The notes: generated from the letters alone by a model not told the origin. A stretch of 32,733 nucleotides of DNA from Mesorhizobium sp. LNHC252B00 (GCF_000502955.1 NZ_AYWO01000002.1:84242-116974); one strand, 5' to 3'; shown: positions 8,429 through 17,272, counted from the first letter of the stretch. Numbers and translations: made by a program.

Positions 8429-9538
8429 CTAGCTTTTCAGGAATGTCGTGAGTGCGGCGACAACGCCGCGATTGGCCTCTTCGGTGCCGACGGTCATGCG
8501 CAGCGCGTTGGGAAAGCCGTAGCCGGAAACGCGCCGCAATATATAGCCGCGCGCCGTTAGATACTCGTCCGCCGCAGCTGCGGAATGCTTGTTGTCCTCG
8601 GGAAAATGAATAAGGACGAAATTGCCGACGCTCGGCGTCACCCGCAGCCCAAGCTTGGTGAACTCCTCGCTCAACCATGCCAGCCAGGTCTCGTTGTGCG
8701 CGACGCTGCGCTCGACATGGGCGCGGTCGCGGATCGCCGCGATGCCGGCCTCGATCGCCGTTGCATTGACGTTGAAGGGGCCACGCACGCGGTTGATCGC
8801 GTCGACGATATGCATCGGCGCGTACATCCAGCCGATCCGCGCTCCACCAAGGCCGATCTTCGAGAAAGTACGGGTCATCACCACGTTCTCGGCGCTGCCG
8901 ACCAGCTCGATGCCGGCTTCGTAATCGTTGCGGCGGACATATTCGGCATAGGCGGCGTCGAGCACCAGAAGCACATGCCTTGGCAAACCGGAATGCAGCC
9001 GGCGCACCTCCTGGAACGGCACATAGGTGCCGGTCGGGTTGTTGGGATTGGCGAGGAACACGATCTTGGTGCGCGGCGTGATGGCGGCCAGGATGGCGTC
9101 GATGTCGGCGCGCTCCTCTTTTTCCTTGATCGTCACCGGAACGGCACCCGCCGACTGGATGTAGATCTTGTAGACCATGAAGGCGTGTTCGGTGATGACA
9201 GCCTCGTCGCCGGGCGCCAGATAAGTCTGCGCCAGCAGGCCGAGGATCTCGTCGGAACCGTTCGAGCAGATGATGTTGGCCGGGTTGAGACCGTGCACTT
9301 CGGCGATCGCTTCGCGCAGCCGCCTGGCGGTGCCGTCGGGATAGACGTCGAGCTTTCCGGCAATCTCGCGCGCGGCTTCGATCGCTTTTGGCGAGGAACC
9401 GAGCGGGTTCTCGTTCGACGAAAGCTTGTAGACCTTGGCGACGCCGGCAGGCGCCGTGCTCTTACCCGGCACATAGGCGTCGATGTCCATGATGCCCGCG
9501 CGCGGGGTTGGACGTGCCTTGTCCGGTGTCTGGCTCAT
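8429..9538 (-). CDS. hisC: Histidinol-phosphate aminotransferase
   Basis: The 369-residue protein is a class II fold-type I aminotransferase of the HisC group. It converts imidazole-acetol phosphate and glutamate to histidinol phosphate; HisC proteins often also transaminate aromatic keto acids. Visible landmarks are [13 protein letters not shown] at the N-terminus, [15 protein letters not shown], the PLP-ring region [14 protein letters not shown], the Asp/Tyr pair in VLDAAYAEY, and the Schiff-base lysine in [14 protein letters not shown]. Its position directly upstream of tyrC fits a role linking histidine and tyrosine or phenylalanine synthesis. It diverges from the metX leader; 319 bases separate the two starts. 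Confidence 0.96.
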   Translation of the reverse strand: MSQTPDKARPTPRAGIMDIDAYVPGKSTAPAGVAKVYKLSSNENPLGSSPKAIEAAREIAGKLDVYPDGTARRLREAIAEVHGLNPANIICSNGSDEILGLLAQTYLAPGDEAVITEHAFMVYKIYIQSAGAVPVTIKEKEERADIDAILAAITPRTKIVFLANPNNPTGTYVPFQEVRRLHSGLPRHVLLVLDAAYAEYVRRNDYEAGIELVGSAENVVMTRTFSKIGLGGARIGWMYAPMHIVDAINRVRGPFNVNATAIEAGIAAIRDRAHVERSVAHNETWLAWLSEEFTKLGLRVTPSVGNFVLIHFPEDNKHSAAAADEYLTARGYILRRVSGYGFPNALRMTVGTEEANRGVVAALTTFLKS

Positions 9539-9642
9539 GTCGCAAAATCCGTCGAGAACGCTTCCTCAGGGAAGCCGCAGCGGAAATACAAGCCGTGGCC
9601 CGCAATGTCGAGAGGTGACCGCCTCCGGACAATGGCTGGCCG

Positions 9643-9671
9643 TTGACGCCGGCCTGCCGCAGCCCTAGAAG
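9643..9671 (+). promoter_or_regulatory. Candidate sigma-70 promoter for metX leader RNA
   Basis: TTGACG at 9643-9648 and TAGAAG at 9666-9671 are spaced by 17 bases and sit just upstream of the SAM-II aptamer. Transcription would then begin near 9678, leaving a short lead before the aptamer stem. The -10 element is imperfect, so this is a positional inference. Confidence 0.45.
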
Positions 9672-9683
9672 GGGGTACGAACT

Positions 9684-9740
9684 ACCGTGGTGATTTGGCC
9701 GGTCGGCTTGCAGCCACGTTAAACAACTTGCTAAAGGGCC
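9684..9740 (+). promoter_or_regulatory. SAM-II riboswitch aptamer upstream of metX
   Basis: The stem CGTGG (9686-9690) pairs with CCACG (9714-9718). Its loop begins with the SAM-II hallmark TGATTT, and the downstream arm ends in GCTAAAGGG (9730-9738), which folds back on the loop to make the pseudoknot. This is the layout of the SAM-II (metA/metX) riboswitch known from alphaproteobacteria. It lies about 120 bases before the metX start and would switch off the gene when S-adenosylmethionine is abundant. Confidence 0.93.
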
Positions 9741-9753
9741 GTTTGCATCCTGT

Positions 9754-9786
9754 AACCGGCTTTGCGACTGCAATGCCGGTTTTTTA
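9754..9786 (+). terminator. Intrinsic terminator / attenuator in metX leader
   Basis: AACCGGC (9754-9760) pairs with GCCGGTT (9775-9781) around a 14-base loop, followed by a T-run. It lies between the SAM-II aptamer and the metX start, so it must be regulated. Its 5' arm can instead pair with GCCGGT at 9698-9703 inside the aptamer loop, which would be an antiterminator when SAM is absent. Confidence 0.8.
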
Positions 9787-9857
9787 TTGCCCGCGCCGGC
9801 CGGACACCGCATCGGCATCGATTTTCGAAAAGCACGGTGCAGGGATCAAGGTGTGAG

Positions 9858-11036
9858 ATGGATGCAATGGCCGCTCTGCGTGCTCGCAAAACCAACAACG
9901 AGGCCGACCAGCCGTCGAGCCCGGTCTTGCGTTTTGGGCCTGACAAGCCGCTCAAGCTCGACGCTGGCACGCTGCTGTCGCCGTTCCAGATCGCCTACCA
10001 GACCTATGGCACGCTGAACGACGCCCGCTCCAACGCTATCCTCGTCTGCCATGCCCTGACCGGCGACCAGCACGTCGCCAGCACCAATCCGGTGACCGGC
10101 AAGCCGGGTTGGTGGGAAGTGCTGATCGGCCCCGGCAAGATCATCGACACCAGCCGCTTCTTCGTCATCTGCTCCAACGTCATCGGTGGTTGTCTTGGTT
10201 CCACCGGCCCGGCCTCGACCAATCCCATCACCGGCAAGCCCTATGGGCTCGACCTGCCGATCATCACCATCCGTGACATGGTGCGCGCGCAGCAGATGCT
10301 GATCGACCATTTCGGCATCGAAAAGCTTTTCTGCGTGCTCGGCGGCTCGATGGGTGGCATGCAGGTGCTGGAATGGGCGTCGAGCTATCCGGAGCGCGTC
10401 TTCTCGGCGCTGCCGATCGCTACCGGCGCGCGCCATTCCTCGCAGAACATCGCATTCCACGAGGTCGGCCGGCAAGCTGTCATGGCCGATCCGGACTGGC
10501 ATGGCGGCAAATATTTCGAGCACGGCAAACGCCCGGAAAAAGGCTTGGCGGTGGCGCGCATGGCCGCCCACATCACCTATCTGTCGGAGGCCGCGCTGCA
10601 CCGGAAATTCGGCCGCAATCTGCAGGATCGCGAAGCGCTGACCTTCGGCTTCGACGCCGACTTTCAGATCGAAAGCTATCTGCGCCACCAGGGCATGACC
10701 TTCGTCGATCGCTTCGACGCCAATTCCTACCTCTACATGACCCGGTCGATGGACTATTTCGACCTTGCAGCCGACCATGGCGGCCGGTTGGCCGACGCTT
10801 TTGCCGGTACCAAAACCCGCTTCTGCCTGGTGTCCTTCACGTCGGATTGGCTGTTTCCGACCGAGGAGAGCCGCTCGATCGTGCATGCGCTGAACGCCGC
10901 CGGCGCCTCGGTGTCCTTCGTCGAGATCGAGACCGATCGCGGCCACGATGCCTTCCTGCTGGACGAGCCGGAACTGTTTGCCGCCATCAACGGCTTCATC
11001 GGCTCGGCGGCCCGGGCGAGAGGGCTCAGCGCATGA
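9858..11036 (+). CDS. metX: Homoserine O-acyltransferase
   Basis: The 392-residue protein is a MetX-type alpha/beta hydrolase-fold acyltransferase that activates homoserine (with acetyl-CoA or succinyl-CoA) at the entry to methionine synthesis. The nucleophile serine is in the elbow [13 protein letters not shown] near residue 163. The acid is in [13 protein letters not shown] and the histidine in [12 protein letters not shown]. The N-terminal region ([25 protein letters not shown]) is also typical. The start at 9858 follows AAGGTG; a second ATG three codons later is possible. The gene sits behind a SAM-II aptamer and terminator and is followed by metW, the standard alphaproteobacterial arrangement. 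The acyl donor cannot be told from sequence by eye. Confidence 0.95.
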   Translation: MDAMAALRARKTNNEADQPSSPVLRFGPDKPLKLDAGTLLSPFQIAYQTYGTLNDARSNAILVCHALTGDQHVASTNPVTGKPGWWEVLIGPGKIIDTSRFFVICSNVIGGCLGSTGPASTNPITGKPYGLDLPIITIRDMVRAQQMLIDHFGIEKLFCVLGGSMGGMQVLEWASSYPERVFSALPIATGARHSSQNIAFHEVGRQAVMADPDWHGGKYFEHGKRPEKGLAVARMAAHITYLSEAALHRKFGRNLQDREALTFGFDADFQIESYLRHQGMTFVDRFDANSYLYMTRSMDYFDLAADHGGRLADAFAGTKTRFCLVSFTSDWLFPTEESRSIVHALNAAGASVSFVEIETDRGHDAFLLDEPELFAAINGFIGSAARARGLSA

Positions 11037-11094
11037 CCCTGGAAAGTTGCGGACTGGTCTGTCCAGGATCATGCTCCACGCAGGAGGCGGCATC

Positions 11095-11709
11095 ATGAGT
11101 GTCAACCGCGACCAGCGCGTCGACCTCGAGGTCGTCGCCAATCTCATCCCGCCGCAGTCCCGCGTGCTCGATGTCGGTTCGGGCGACGGCTCGCTGCTCG
11201 AATTGCTGCAGGACACCAAGCAGGTCGACGGCCGTGGGTTGGAGCTGTCGCAGCGCGGCGTCAACGAATGCGTGGCGCGCGGCCTCTCGGTCATCCAGGG
11301 CGATGCCGACAAGGATCTCGAATTCTATCCCGACAAGGGCTTTGACTTCGTCGTCCTGTCGCAGACGCTGCAGGCCACCCGCAACCCGAAGCTGGTGCTC
11401 GACGAACTGCTCAGGATCGGCAACCGCGCCATCGTATCCTTTCCCAATTTCGGCCATTGGCGGGTGCGCCTGTCGCTATTCATCCAGGGTCGCATGCCGG
11501 TGACAAAGGACCTGCCCTATTCCTGGTACGACACGCCCAATATCCATTTCTGCACCATCCGCGACTTCGTCAATCTGTGCGACGAACTCGGTGCGACAGT
11601 GGAGAAGGCGACGGCACTCGACGCCAACGGCCAGAAGATCGGTCTGTCGATGCCGTGGTGGTTCTGGAATTTCTTCGGCCAGCAGGCGGTGTTCTTGCTG
11701 AAGCGGTAG
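11095..11709 (+). CDS. metW: Methionine biosynthesis protein MetW
   Basis: The 204-residue protein has a small class I methyltransferase-like fold with the glycine motif VLDVGSGDGSLLELL near the N-terminus. It also has the MetW-specific stretches FVVLSQTLQATRNP, FPNFGHWRVRLSL and the aromatic MPWWFWNFFG. MetW is the usual partner of MetX in proteobacteria and is thought to be needed for full MetX function; no methylation substrate is established. The start at 11095 has AGGAGG before it. It lies 58 bases after metX and is probably under the same SAM-responsive control. Confidence 0.94.
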   Translation: MSVNRDQRVDLEVVANLIPPQSRVLDVGSGDGSLLELLQDTKQVDGRGLELSQRGVNECVARGLSVIQGDADKDLEFYPDKGFDFVVLSQTLQATRNPKLVLDELLRIGNRAIVSFPNFGHWRVRLSLFIQGRMPVTKDLPYSWYDTPNIHFCTIRDFVNLCDELGATVEKATALDANGQKIGLSMPWWFWNFFGQQAVFLLKR

Positions 11710-11790
11710 CTTGCGACACGCCGTCGCTTGATCGACAAGGATTGCCTCTATACTGGGACGAGTAGAGTGTAGTCACATGGAAGCTGATAA

Positions 11791-12798
11791 ATGGCCGGCG
11801 CAGAGATAAACGAAGAGTCCACAACATATTCGCTCGTCGTGGAAATGGAGAACGCTAGATCCGTCGATTGGGACGAAGTCGGCGTTGGGCTGAACGCGTT
11901 GGCGCGTGAGATAGCTGCGGTTTCGTCGATCGGCTTCACCAGACCGGATGTTATCATATCCCACGCCGGTACGGACGACGACGCGGAATCCCTTCACAGC
12001 GACATCAAGGGAGAAGCGCCGCAGTTGGCGCAGGTTGCCGACTTGACCTTTGTTGCCTGCCCTGGCGGTCGATATTATGAGCTCAAGAACAATGGCATCC
12101 GGAAAGCGGATTCAGATGTAGTTGTCCTGACCGATTCCGACACGGTTGCAGAATCGGGATGGCTCTCAACGATTCTTGAGCCCTTTAAGGATCCCCGCGT
12201 TATTTGCGTAAACGGATTTACGCATCTTTTGCATGACGATTTCGCGTCGAGAACGTTTGCGCTGATCTGGTTTTTCCCTTTGGCGCACGGAGACGGACGA
12301 TTTGCTTCAAAACGGGCGATCAATGCGAACAATGTAGCCCTTCGCCGGAGCGGGTTTGCGGAAAATCCTTTTCCGGAGAACAATGGCTTCAAGGTCTCTT
12401 GCACCCTGCTGATGCGTAATCTGCAACGCCAGGGTCACGAGATTCGCAATGTCAACGCACGCGTCTACCACTATGCGCCGCGGGGTTTGCGGTTCTTTGT
12501 CTGGCGCGCCTTGGTAACAGGTCGCGATGCCGACCGGAAATTTGTGGACCTTGCCTCGCCCGGCCGCATGCGACGGGTAGCCAAGTCTTTCAGCCGGTGG
12601 TTCACCATGTCGTGGCGCACAACACGACGCGTTGTGGGCCATGCTCGGGACACAGGGATGCCGCTTTGGCAAATTCCGTTCTCCCTGATTGTCGGTCAGA
12701 TATTTTATGGATTGGCATTCTGGGGCCAGTTTAGCTTCGCCACCGGTATGGTAGGTGATAAAATTGAGAAGCTGCCTGACTATGTCGAGCACAGCTAG
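11791..12798 (+). CDS. Family 2 glycosyltransferase, membrane-associated
   Basis: The 335-residue protein has a GT-A type core with the metal/nucleotide-sugar motif DSD in VVVLTDSDTVAESGW near residue 115. Acceptor-region residues follow (ANNVALRRSGF, then a Glu/Asn-rich ENN). The last 60 residues contain a hydrophobic segment (IPFSLIVGQIFYGLAFWGQF), which suggests inner-membrane attachment. The usual N-terminal beta strand motif is replaced by TYSLVVEMENA, so it is a divergent member. Base composition looks lower in GC than metX-metW, which hints at acquisition by transfer. It probably builds a surface polysaccharide or glycolipid; sugar and acceptor are unknown. Confidence 0.8.
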   Translation: MAGAEINEESTTYSLVVEMENARSVDWDEVGVGLNALAREIAAVSSIGFTRPDVIISHAGTDDDAESLHSDIKGEAPQLAQVADLTFVACPGGRYYELKNNGIRKADSDVVVLTDSDTVAESGWLSTILEPFKDPRVICVNGFTHLLHDDFASRTFALIWFFPLAHGDGRFASKRAINANNVALRRSGFAENPFPENNGFKVSCTLLMRNLQRQGHEIRNVNARVYHYAPRGLRFFVWRALVTGRDADRKFVDLASPGRMRRVAKSFSRWFTMSWRTTRRVVGHARDTGMPLWQIPFSLIVGQIFYGLAFWGQFSFATGMVGDKIEKLPDYVEHS

Positions 12799-13296
12799 CC
12801 GACGCTCTTCATAAACCAAAATTGAGGCATATCGCTTTGTCGCAATAGAGTTCACGTTTGGCCAAGGACATCCGTGGCCTTGTGCGCATATTCGACGCAG
12901 TCGGCGAGCCCCATCGGCCTCCGCTCATGATTGAATTTCCCTTTGGAGGGCAGCCGACAAGCCAGCCTCCCAAGGCAATCTGTCGAAACGCCGAGCACAA
13001 TACGATTACGTCCGAGGTAATGGAATATATGCTGTCCGCAGCGGCAGGCCGCTTCCGTGGTGATTCGTAAATGCTCTGTTCGGCAATGCTGTTGCAAATG
13101 GAGCGCTAATAACGGGAATTCGTTGGCTTGCGCGGGTCGAGTATCGGTAAAGTGGATGACACGGGCAGTTGCTTTTTGTAGCGTCGTATCGACTACGAGA
13201 TGTCGCGGAAAGGAAGTTCGATCCATTCGACCGTTCCAAGAATCGAAAAGTCCTGGATAGACGCGCAGCTCTGCGCAGGGAAACAGCTGACACGAC
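12799..13296. other. 498-base stretch with no convincing gene between two glycosyltransferases
   Basis: This stretch is less GC-rich than its flanks. It contains only short or overlapping frames: a TTG-start frame at 12858-13070 on the plus strand and the end of a minus-strand frame that mostly shadows the next gene. Neither has a good ribosome binding site or a recognisable domain. It may be decayed coding sequence or promoter DNA for the second glycosyltransferase; I see no terminator, tRNA or insertion-sequence end. Confidence 0.5.
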
Positions 13297-14232
13297 ATGG
13301 CCGGGATCATAGATCCGACACCTCTCGTTACCGTCATCACGCCGACCCACAACCGGCGCGAAACGGTGTTGCGCGCCGTGGAAAGCGTGCTTTCCCAAAG
13401 CATGCCAAGGCTCGAGCATATTGTCGTTGACGATGGCTCGACCGACGGAACCGAGGCGGCACTTGCCCGCATTCAAGACCCGCGGCTGATTTATGTCGGT
13501 GCGAAATGGCGAGGCGCCAATGCCGCCAGGAATGCCGGCATCGAGCGGGCCCGGGCGCCCGTGGTGACATTCCTCGATTCGGACGACGTTTACCTGCCGC
13601 ACCGGCTTGAACGAACCCTGGCCCGCTTCGACGACAATTCCGCACTTCAGGTATTGATCAGCTCTTTTGTGTCCCTGAAGGGCAATCGCGCCACCAATTG
13701 CATCAATCGCGATGCGTTCGTGAGCCCGACGATGCTGGAACGGACGCTGGTCGCACAGACGATCTTCATCGCCGGCTCCGCGATAACCGCTCGCCGCGAG
13801 GCCTTGCTGGGCATTGGCGGTTATGACAGCGACATCACCCGGATGCAGGACCGGGAATTGCTGCTGCGGCTAGCGCGCCGTCATGGCGCTCGGTTGTCCG
13901 AAGACATCGACTGGACGAAATACAACTCGGAAAACTCCATTTCAGGCCGCCGTGACGGCTATGTCGAAGCCTATGCGAACCTGATGGGCAAACATCCGCA
14001 TATTGCCGACGCCTACCCGCATATTCCGCCATACATGATCTCGCGGCAGATTATCGCCGATATTCTCAGGGGCCGGATACCTCAAGCATTTGAGGGCTAC
14101 ATGGCCAATCGCTCGTCGAAATCGCTCGGCTACACGCTGCCGGAACTGATGCACGGCTATATTCACGGCCGGCGCTGGCGCCGCGATCTCTACAACGAGT
14201 TCCGCGACAAGTTTGGCGCCCGACCGGCCTAA
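13297..14232 (+). CDS. Family 2 glycosyltransferase
   Basis: The 311-residue protein is a canonical GT2 enzyme. The N-terminus reads PLVTVITPTHNRRETVLRAV, then the nucleotide-binding VDDGSTDGT near residue 47, then the catalytic DxD in VVTFLDSDDVYLP near residue 94. Downstream GGYDSDITRMQDRELLLRLA corresponds to the acceptor/base region, with the ED-like element as QDRE. It has no obvious membrane helix and is probably a soluble, peripheral enzyme that transfers a sugar in exopolysaccharide, lipopolysaccharide or protein glycosylation. The ribosome binding site is poor (GGAAAC about 13 bases upstream). With the upstream glycosyltransferase it forms a two-gene surface-glycan segment. Confidence 0.9.
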   Translation: MAGIIDPTPLVTVITPTHNRRETVLRAVESVLSQSMPRLEHIVVDDGSTDGTEAALARIQDPRLIYVGAKWRGANAARNAGIERARAPVVTFLDSDDVYLPHRLERTLARFDDNSALQVLISSFVSLKGNRATNCINRDAFVSPTMLERTLVAQTIFIAGSAITARREALLGIGGYDSDITRMQDRELLLRLARRHGARLSEDIDWTKYNSENSISGRRDGYVEAYANLMGKHPHIADAYPHIPPYMISRQIIADILRGRIPQAFEGYMANRSSKSLGYTLPELMHGYIHGRRWRRDLYNEFRDKFGARPA

Positions 14233-14234
14233 TT

Positions 14235-14278
14235 GCATGTCGCCTAAAAGTGTCCACCGGTTCTAGACTACGACATGC
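14235..14278. repeat. Intergenic palindromic repeat, CATGTCG type
   Basis: GCATGTCG at 14235-14242 and CGACATGC at 14271-14278 form a perfect 8-base inverted repeat with the inner text CCTAAAAGTG. It starts two bases after the glycosyltransferase stop. From memory this resembles a dispersed repeat frequent between genes in Mesorhizobium. It could also act as a transcription end or RNA-stability hairpin, though no T-run follows. Confidence 0.65.
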
Positions 14279-14298
14279 ACGACAAGTTCCAGTAAGGC

Positions 14299-15096
14299 TC
14301 ACCGGTCGAGTTCCGGAAAATACGGATCGGACAAGAACCGCCTATCCCGTTCGCCCTGCAGACAGTCTATCGGCGTCGCCACGTCGACGGGCATGATTCT
14401 CGCCTCGTCCTGATTGCCGCTTACTTCGAGGATCAGCTTGCGCCGGATGGCCGTCGAAAATTCGGCGGCCGCATAAATCGGCAGCACAAAGGAACCGGGC
14501 CCGCCGCTCACGCACTGCGCGTAATACTGGTCGAGATGACTGAAGGTGGGTGATGGACTGATCAGGATTGGCAATCCATTGACGACGATGCCCTTTGCGG
14601 TCGCCGCATCGCGCGTGGCGGTGACCGGCGGCCCGATATTGTTCGGACCGTCACCGGAAATATCGATGACGCTCCGTTCGCCCTTGAAAGAAGTGTGATC
14701 GAAAAGCTCGGTGCCGAAGGCCAGCGCACCGGAAATCGAGGTGCCGCGGAAGCTGCGGAACGGGCGGGCCGCAACCTTGTCGGCAAAGAGGTTGGCGCTC
14801 TCCGCGCTGTCGATGATCTGCCAGCCGATGACCGCGTCGTCACGCACCGTGCCGGCCCATTCGAAATAGGTGAGCGCGATCCGGCCGGTGGCGCCGGCGC
14901 GAACAGCCTTGATAAAGTCAGGATGTCGCAGCGCCTCGACATAACCGGCGCGCTGCAGGGCGAACTCCTTTTCGTCCATCGACAGCGATATGTCGACTGC
15001 AAGCACCAACTCGACGTCGACGGCCGGCGCATCCGGCGGCGAGGCGGCGGCCTGGGCGCAGGCAAGACAGGCAAGCAGGCGCAAAGCATCAAGCAT
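14299..15096 (-). CDS. Secreted VWA-domain protein, DUF1194 family
   Basis: The 265-residue protein starts with a probable signal peptide (MLDALRLLACLACAQAAA) and then a von Willebrand factor A domain. The metal-ion-dependent adhesion site DISLSMDE lies near residue 35, with the matching threonine in FRGTSISGALAFG and the aspartate in VIDISGDGPNN. DUF1194 proteins are found widely in Rhizobiales; they are predicted to be periplasmic metal-binding proteins that mediate protein contacts, but no function is established. The start at 15096 is chosen because it begins the signal peptide; the longer frame adds a charged extension. Its best ribosome binding site (AGAGGAA) lies rather far upstream, so the start is not secure. 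Confidence 0.85.
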   Translation of the reverse strand: MLDALRLLACLACAQAAASPPDAPAVDVELVLAVDISLSMDEKEFALQRAGYVEALRHPDFIKAVRAGATGRIALTYFEWAGTVRDDAVIGWQIIDSAESANLFADKVAARPFRSFRGTSISGALAFGTELFDHTSFKGERSVIDISGDGPNNIGPPVTATRDAATAKGIVVNGLPILISPSPTFSHLDQYYAQCVSGGPGSFVLPIYAAAEFSTAIRRKLILEVSGNQDEARIMPVDVATPIDCLQGERDRRFLSDPYFPELDR

Positions 15097-15194
15097 GGCC
15101 GTCGCCAGGGTTGTTCCTCTGGACAAGCTTGCGGCGCGATCACGGCAGAATAAAGCTTTGCGCGGAGGAATTCTGGGAAAAGCATCGGACGGCC

Positions 15195-15291
15195 TTCCCA
15201 GGAAAAGCGCATAGCGCCTTCCCCCTAGGATTTGCGTCAAAACAAACGATTGGAGCGGATCGGCGTTTCCGTGAAACGATGAACCGCTCTG
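15195..15291. repeat. Dispersed 97-base repeat, copy 1
   Basis: This 97-base segment aligns without gaps over most of its length with 29276-29372, sharing CCCAGGAAAAG, TTGCGT.AAAACAAA, AGAGCGG-like and GTTTCCGTGAAACG blocks. The last block is a small hairpin (CGTTTC-CGT-GAAACG). It lies in the 210-base gap between the DUF1194 gene and the ABC transporter gene. It is one of the short intergenic repeats abundant in mesorhizobia. Confidence 0.85.
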
Positions 15292-15306
15292 AACATGAAC
15301 ATCGGT

Positions 15307-17133
15307 CTATGCCTTGCGGCGGGCAGCGACTGGCGGCGGTTCGATGGCGCCGGCCCTGACGCGGGCGGGCTTCAGAGCGGGAGCGCCGGTATCCTTGACG
15401 ATCGTCAACGCGCGCGGAAAGAACTGATTGTTGTGCAGGCCGCGCCCTATGTTGAGGATCGCAGTCCCAGGCAAACGCTTCTCGAGCATGGCCAGCACTC
15501 GCCGTAGCGACGGGCCGTCAAATGCATCCAGTGCTTCATCGATGATCACCCATTTCGGCTGCCGCAAGGCGAGTCTGGCGAAGGCCAGCGAGCGCTGTTC
15601 GTCATCGCCCAGCTCGTGGTCCCATCGCCCGGCGCGGTCGAGCGACGACGACAGCCATTCAAGACCGACCTCTGCAAGCACCTTCGAAATGTCGGCGTCA
15701 CTCGCCGGCGCGGGTCCGTTCGGGTGATCAAGCACCTCGCGCAACGTGCCGGTCGGGAAATAAGGGACGCGCGGCACGAATATGAGGGTTTCTGCCGCCG
15801 GCAGGCCGATCCGCCCGCTTCCCCATGGCCACAGGCCGGCAATGGCACGAAAGAACAGCGTCTTGCCGGCGCCCGCCTCGCCGATGACCATGACGCGCTC
15901 GCCGGGACGGATTTCGACATGCTGGTCCGCGAGCCTCGTGCAGCCCTCCGGCGAGGCCACTTCGAGCTTCTCGAAAGTCAGGTTGCCATTGGCGTTGTCG
16001 CCGAACTCGATGCGCCTTTCCGTGTCGTGGAGCACATCGATTTCGTCGAGAGCGATGCGGAAATCGGCGACGCGCATCAGCGTGGCGCGCCAATCGGCGA
16101 TGCTGCCGATGTTGTTGATGAACCAGCGCAGCGACGAATGGACCTGGTTGAAGGCCCCGACCGCCATCATCAATCCGCCAAAACTGATATCACCTGCGAA
16201 GTACACCGGCGAGGCGACCAGGATTGGCGCGACGACGGTGATCCAGCCATAAGAGTCGGTCACCCAGGCTAGATTGATCTGTGCGCTGTAGATGCGCCGC
16301 ATGGCGCCTAGCACCGTGCCGAGATCGAGTTCGAGCCGCCGCCTGGCATCGGGCTCGCCATGGTACAACGCAATGGCATCGACATTTTCGTTGACGCGCA
16401 CCATCGAGGAGCGCAGCTCGGCTTCACGTGTGTAGCGGTCGCTGTTCAGGCTGATGAGCGGGCGTCCAACCAGCCAGCTCAGCCAGGAGGCGGTGCCGGC
16501 ATAAAGAATGGCGGCCCAGACCATGTAGCCCGGTATGGCCAGTGCGGTTCCGCCGATGTGGAACACGAAGCCTGAGGACAGCTCCCACAGCACGCCGACG
16601 AAGGACACGAGCAGGATGCATGACTGCAGCAGCCCGACACCGAGGTCGGTCGACAGGTCCGAGAGGTGCGCCGCATCCTGCTGCATGCGCTGGTCGGGAT
16701 TGACGCCGATGGCACCGGCATTGGCCAGCCGGAAGGCGCGCGCGGGCCGCGTCCACTGGTCGATCAGATCCAGCGTCAGCGCCTCGCGCAGCTTCAGCCG
16801 GATCATCTGGTTGAGCCAGGTCTGGCCGATATTGAGCACCAGAAGTCCACCGGCTATTGCCGCAAAGACGAGAAGCTGGTGCAGGAAGGCCGCCATGTCG
16901 CGCCGCGCGAGCGCGTCGTAGAAAGGCTGATTCCAGCGGTTGAGCAGAACCTGGCCGATCGACGTTGCGATGATCACGGCCATCATGCCGACCGCTGTCC
17001 AGAGCAACCATTTGCGAACCGGCGATGCCGCCAGCGCCCTCCTGATCGTCGCCACCTGGTCGCTCAGGCTGCTGGCTTCGACCGCCACCACAACCGGCTG
17101 GACGATGGCGGCATAGTCCGGTTGATCAGCCAT
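15307..17133 (-). CDS. ABC transporter, fused permease and ATPase, SbmA/YddA-like
   Basis: The 608-residue protein has an N-terminal membrane domain with about five or six helices (for example KWLLWTAVGMMAVIIATSIG and FAAIAGGLLVLNIG) of the ABC_membrane_2 / SbmA-BacA type, including NRWNQPFYDAL and the conserved NPDQRMQQD. The C-terminal ATPase has Walker A GEAGAGKT, a degenerate signature GDDEQRSLAFARL in place of LSGGQ, and Walker B WVIIDEALDAFD. This layout matches YddA-like half-transporters, which are related to peptide and very-long-chain fatty-acid carriers. BacA, a relative, is important for symbiosis in rhizobia, but this protein has its own ATPase. The substrate is unknown. It is a single gene, with AGGA before the start. 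Confidence 0.93.
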   Translation of the reverse strand: MADQPDYAAIVQPVVVAVEASSLSDQVATIRRALAASPVRKWLLWTAVGMMAVIIATSIGQVLLNRWNQPFYDALARRDMAAFLHQLLVFAAIAGGLLVLNIGQTWLNQMIRLKLREALTLDLIDQWTRPARAFRLANAGAIGVNPDQRMQQDAAHLSDLSTDLGVGLLQSCILLVSFVGVLWELSSGFVFHIGGTALAIPGYMVWAAILYAGTASWLSWLVGRPLISLNSDRYTREAELRSSMVRVNENVDAIALYHGEPDARRRLELDLGTVLGAMRRIYSAQINLAWVTDSYGWITVVAPILVASPVYFAGDISFGGLMMAVGAFNQVHSSLRWFINNIGSIADWRATLMRVADFRIALDEIDVLHDTERRIEFGDNANGNLTFEKLEVASPEGCTRLADQHVEIRPGERVMVIGEAGAGKTLFFRAIAGLWPWGSGRIGLPAAETLIFVPRVPYFPTGTLREVLDHPNGPAPASDADISKVLAEVGLEWLSSSLDRAGRWDHELGDDEQRSLAFARLALRQPKWVIIDEALDAFDGPSLRRVLAMLEKRLPGTAILNIGRGLHNNQFFPRALTIVKDTGAPALKPARVRAGAIEPPPVAARRKA

Positions 17134-17272
17134 GTCCGAGGTCCTTGCGTTCAGTGCTGAAACCGGTTGGAGAGACTTGCAGGCATCCGTCGTCCAAATG
17201 GACTGCCAGGTGCGCTGTCACTCCACTTGCGACAGATAGGCAGGGAACCGACGCCAGGCACTCTTGCCCCGA

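Noticed and set aside
9846..11312. Long open frame of 488 codons on the minus strand opposite metX
   Set aside because: It is antisense to an unmistakable metX and metW, has no ribosome binding site, and its composition is that of a shadow frame in GC-rich DNA.
12852..13472. Minus-strand frame of 206 codons in the glycosyltransferase gap
   Set aside because: Its first part overlaps the second glycosyltransferase and the rest has no recognisable motif or start signal.
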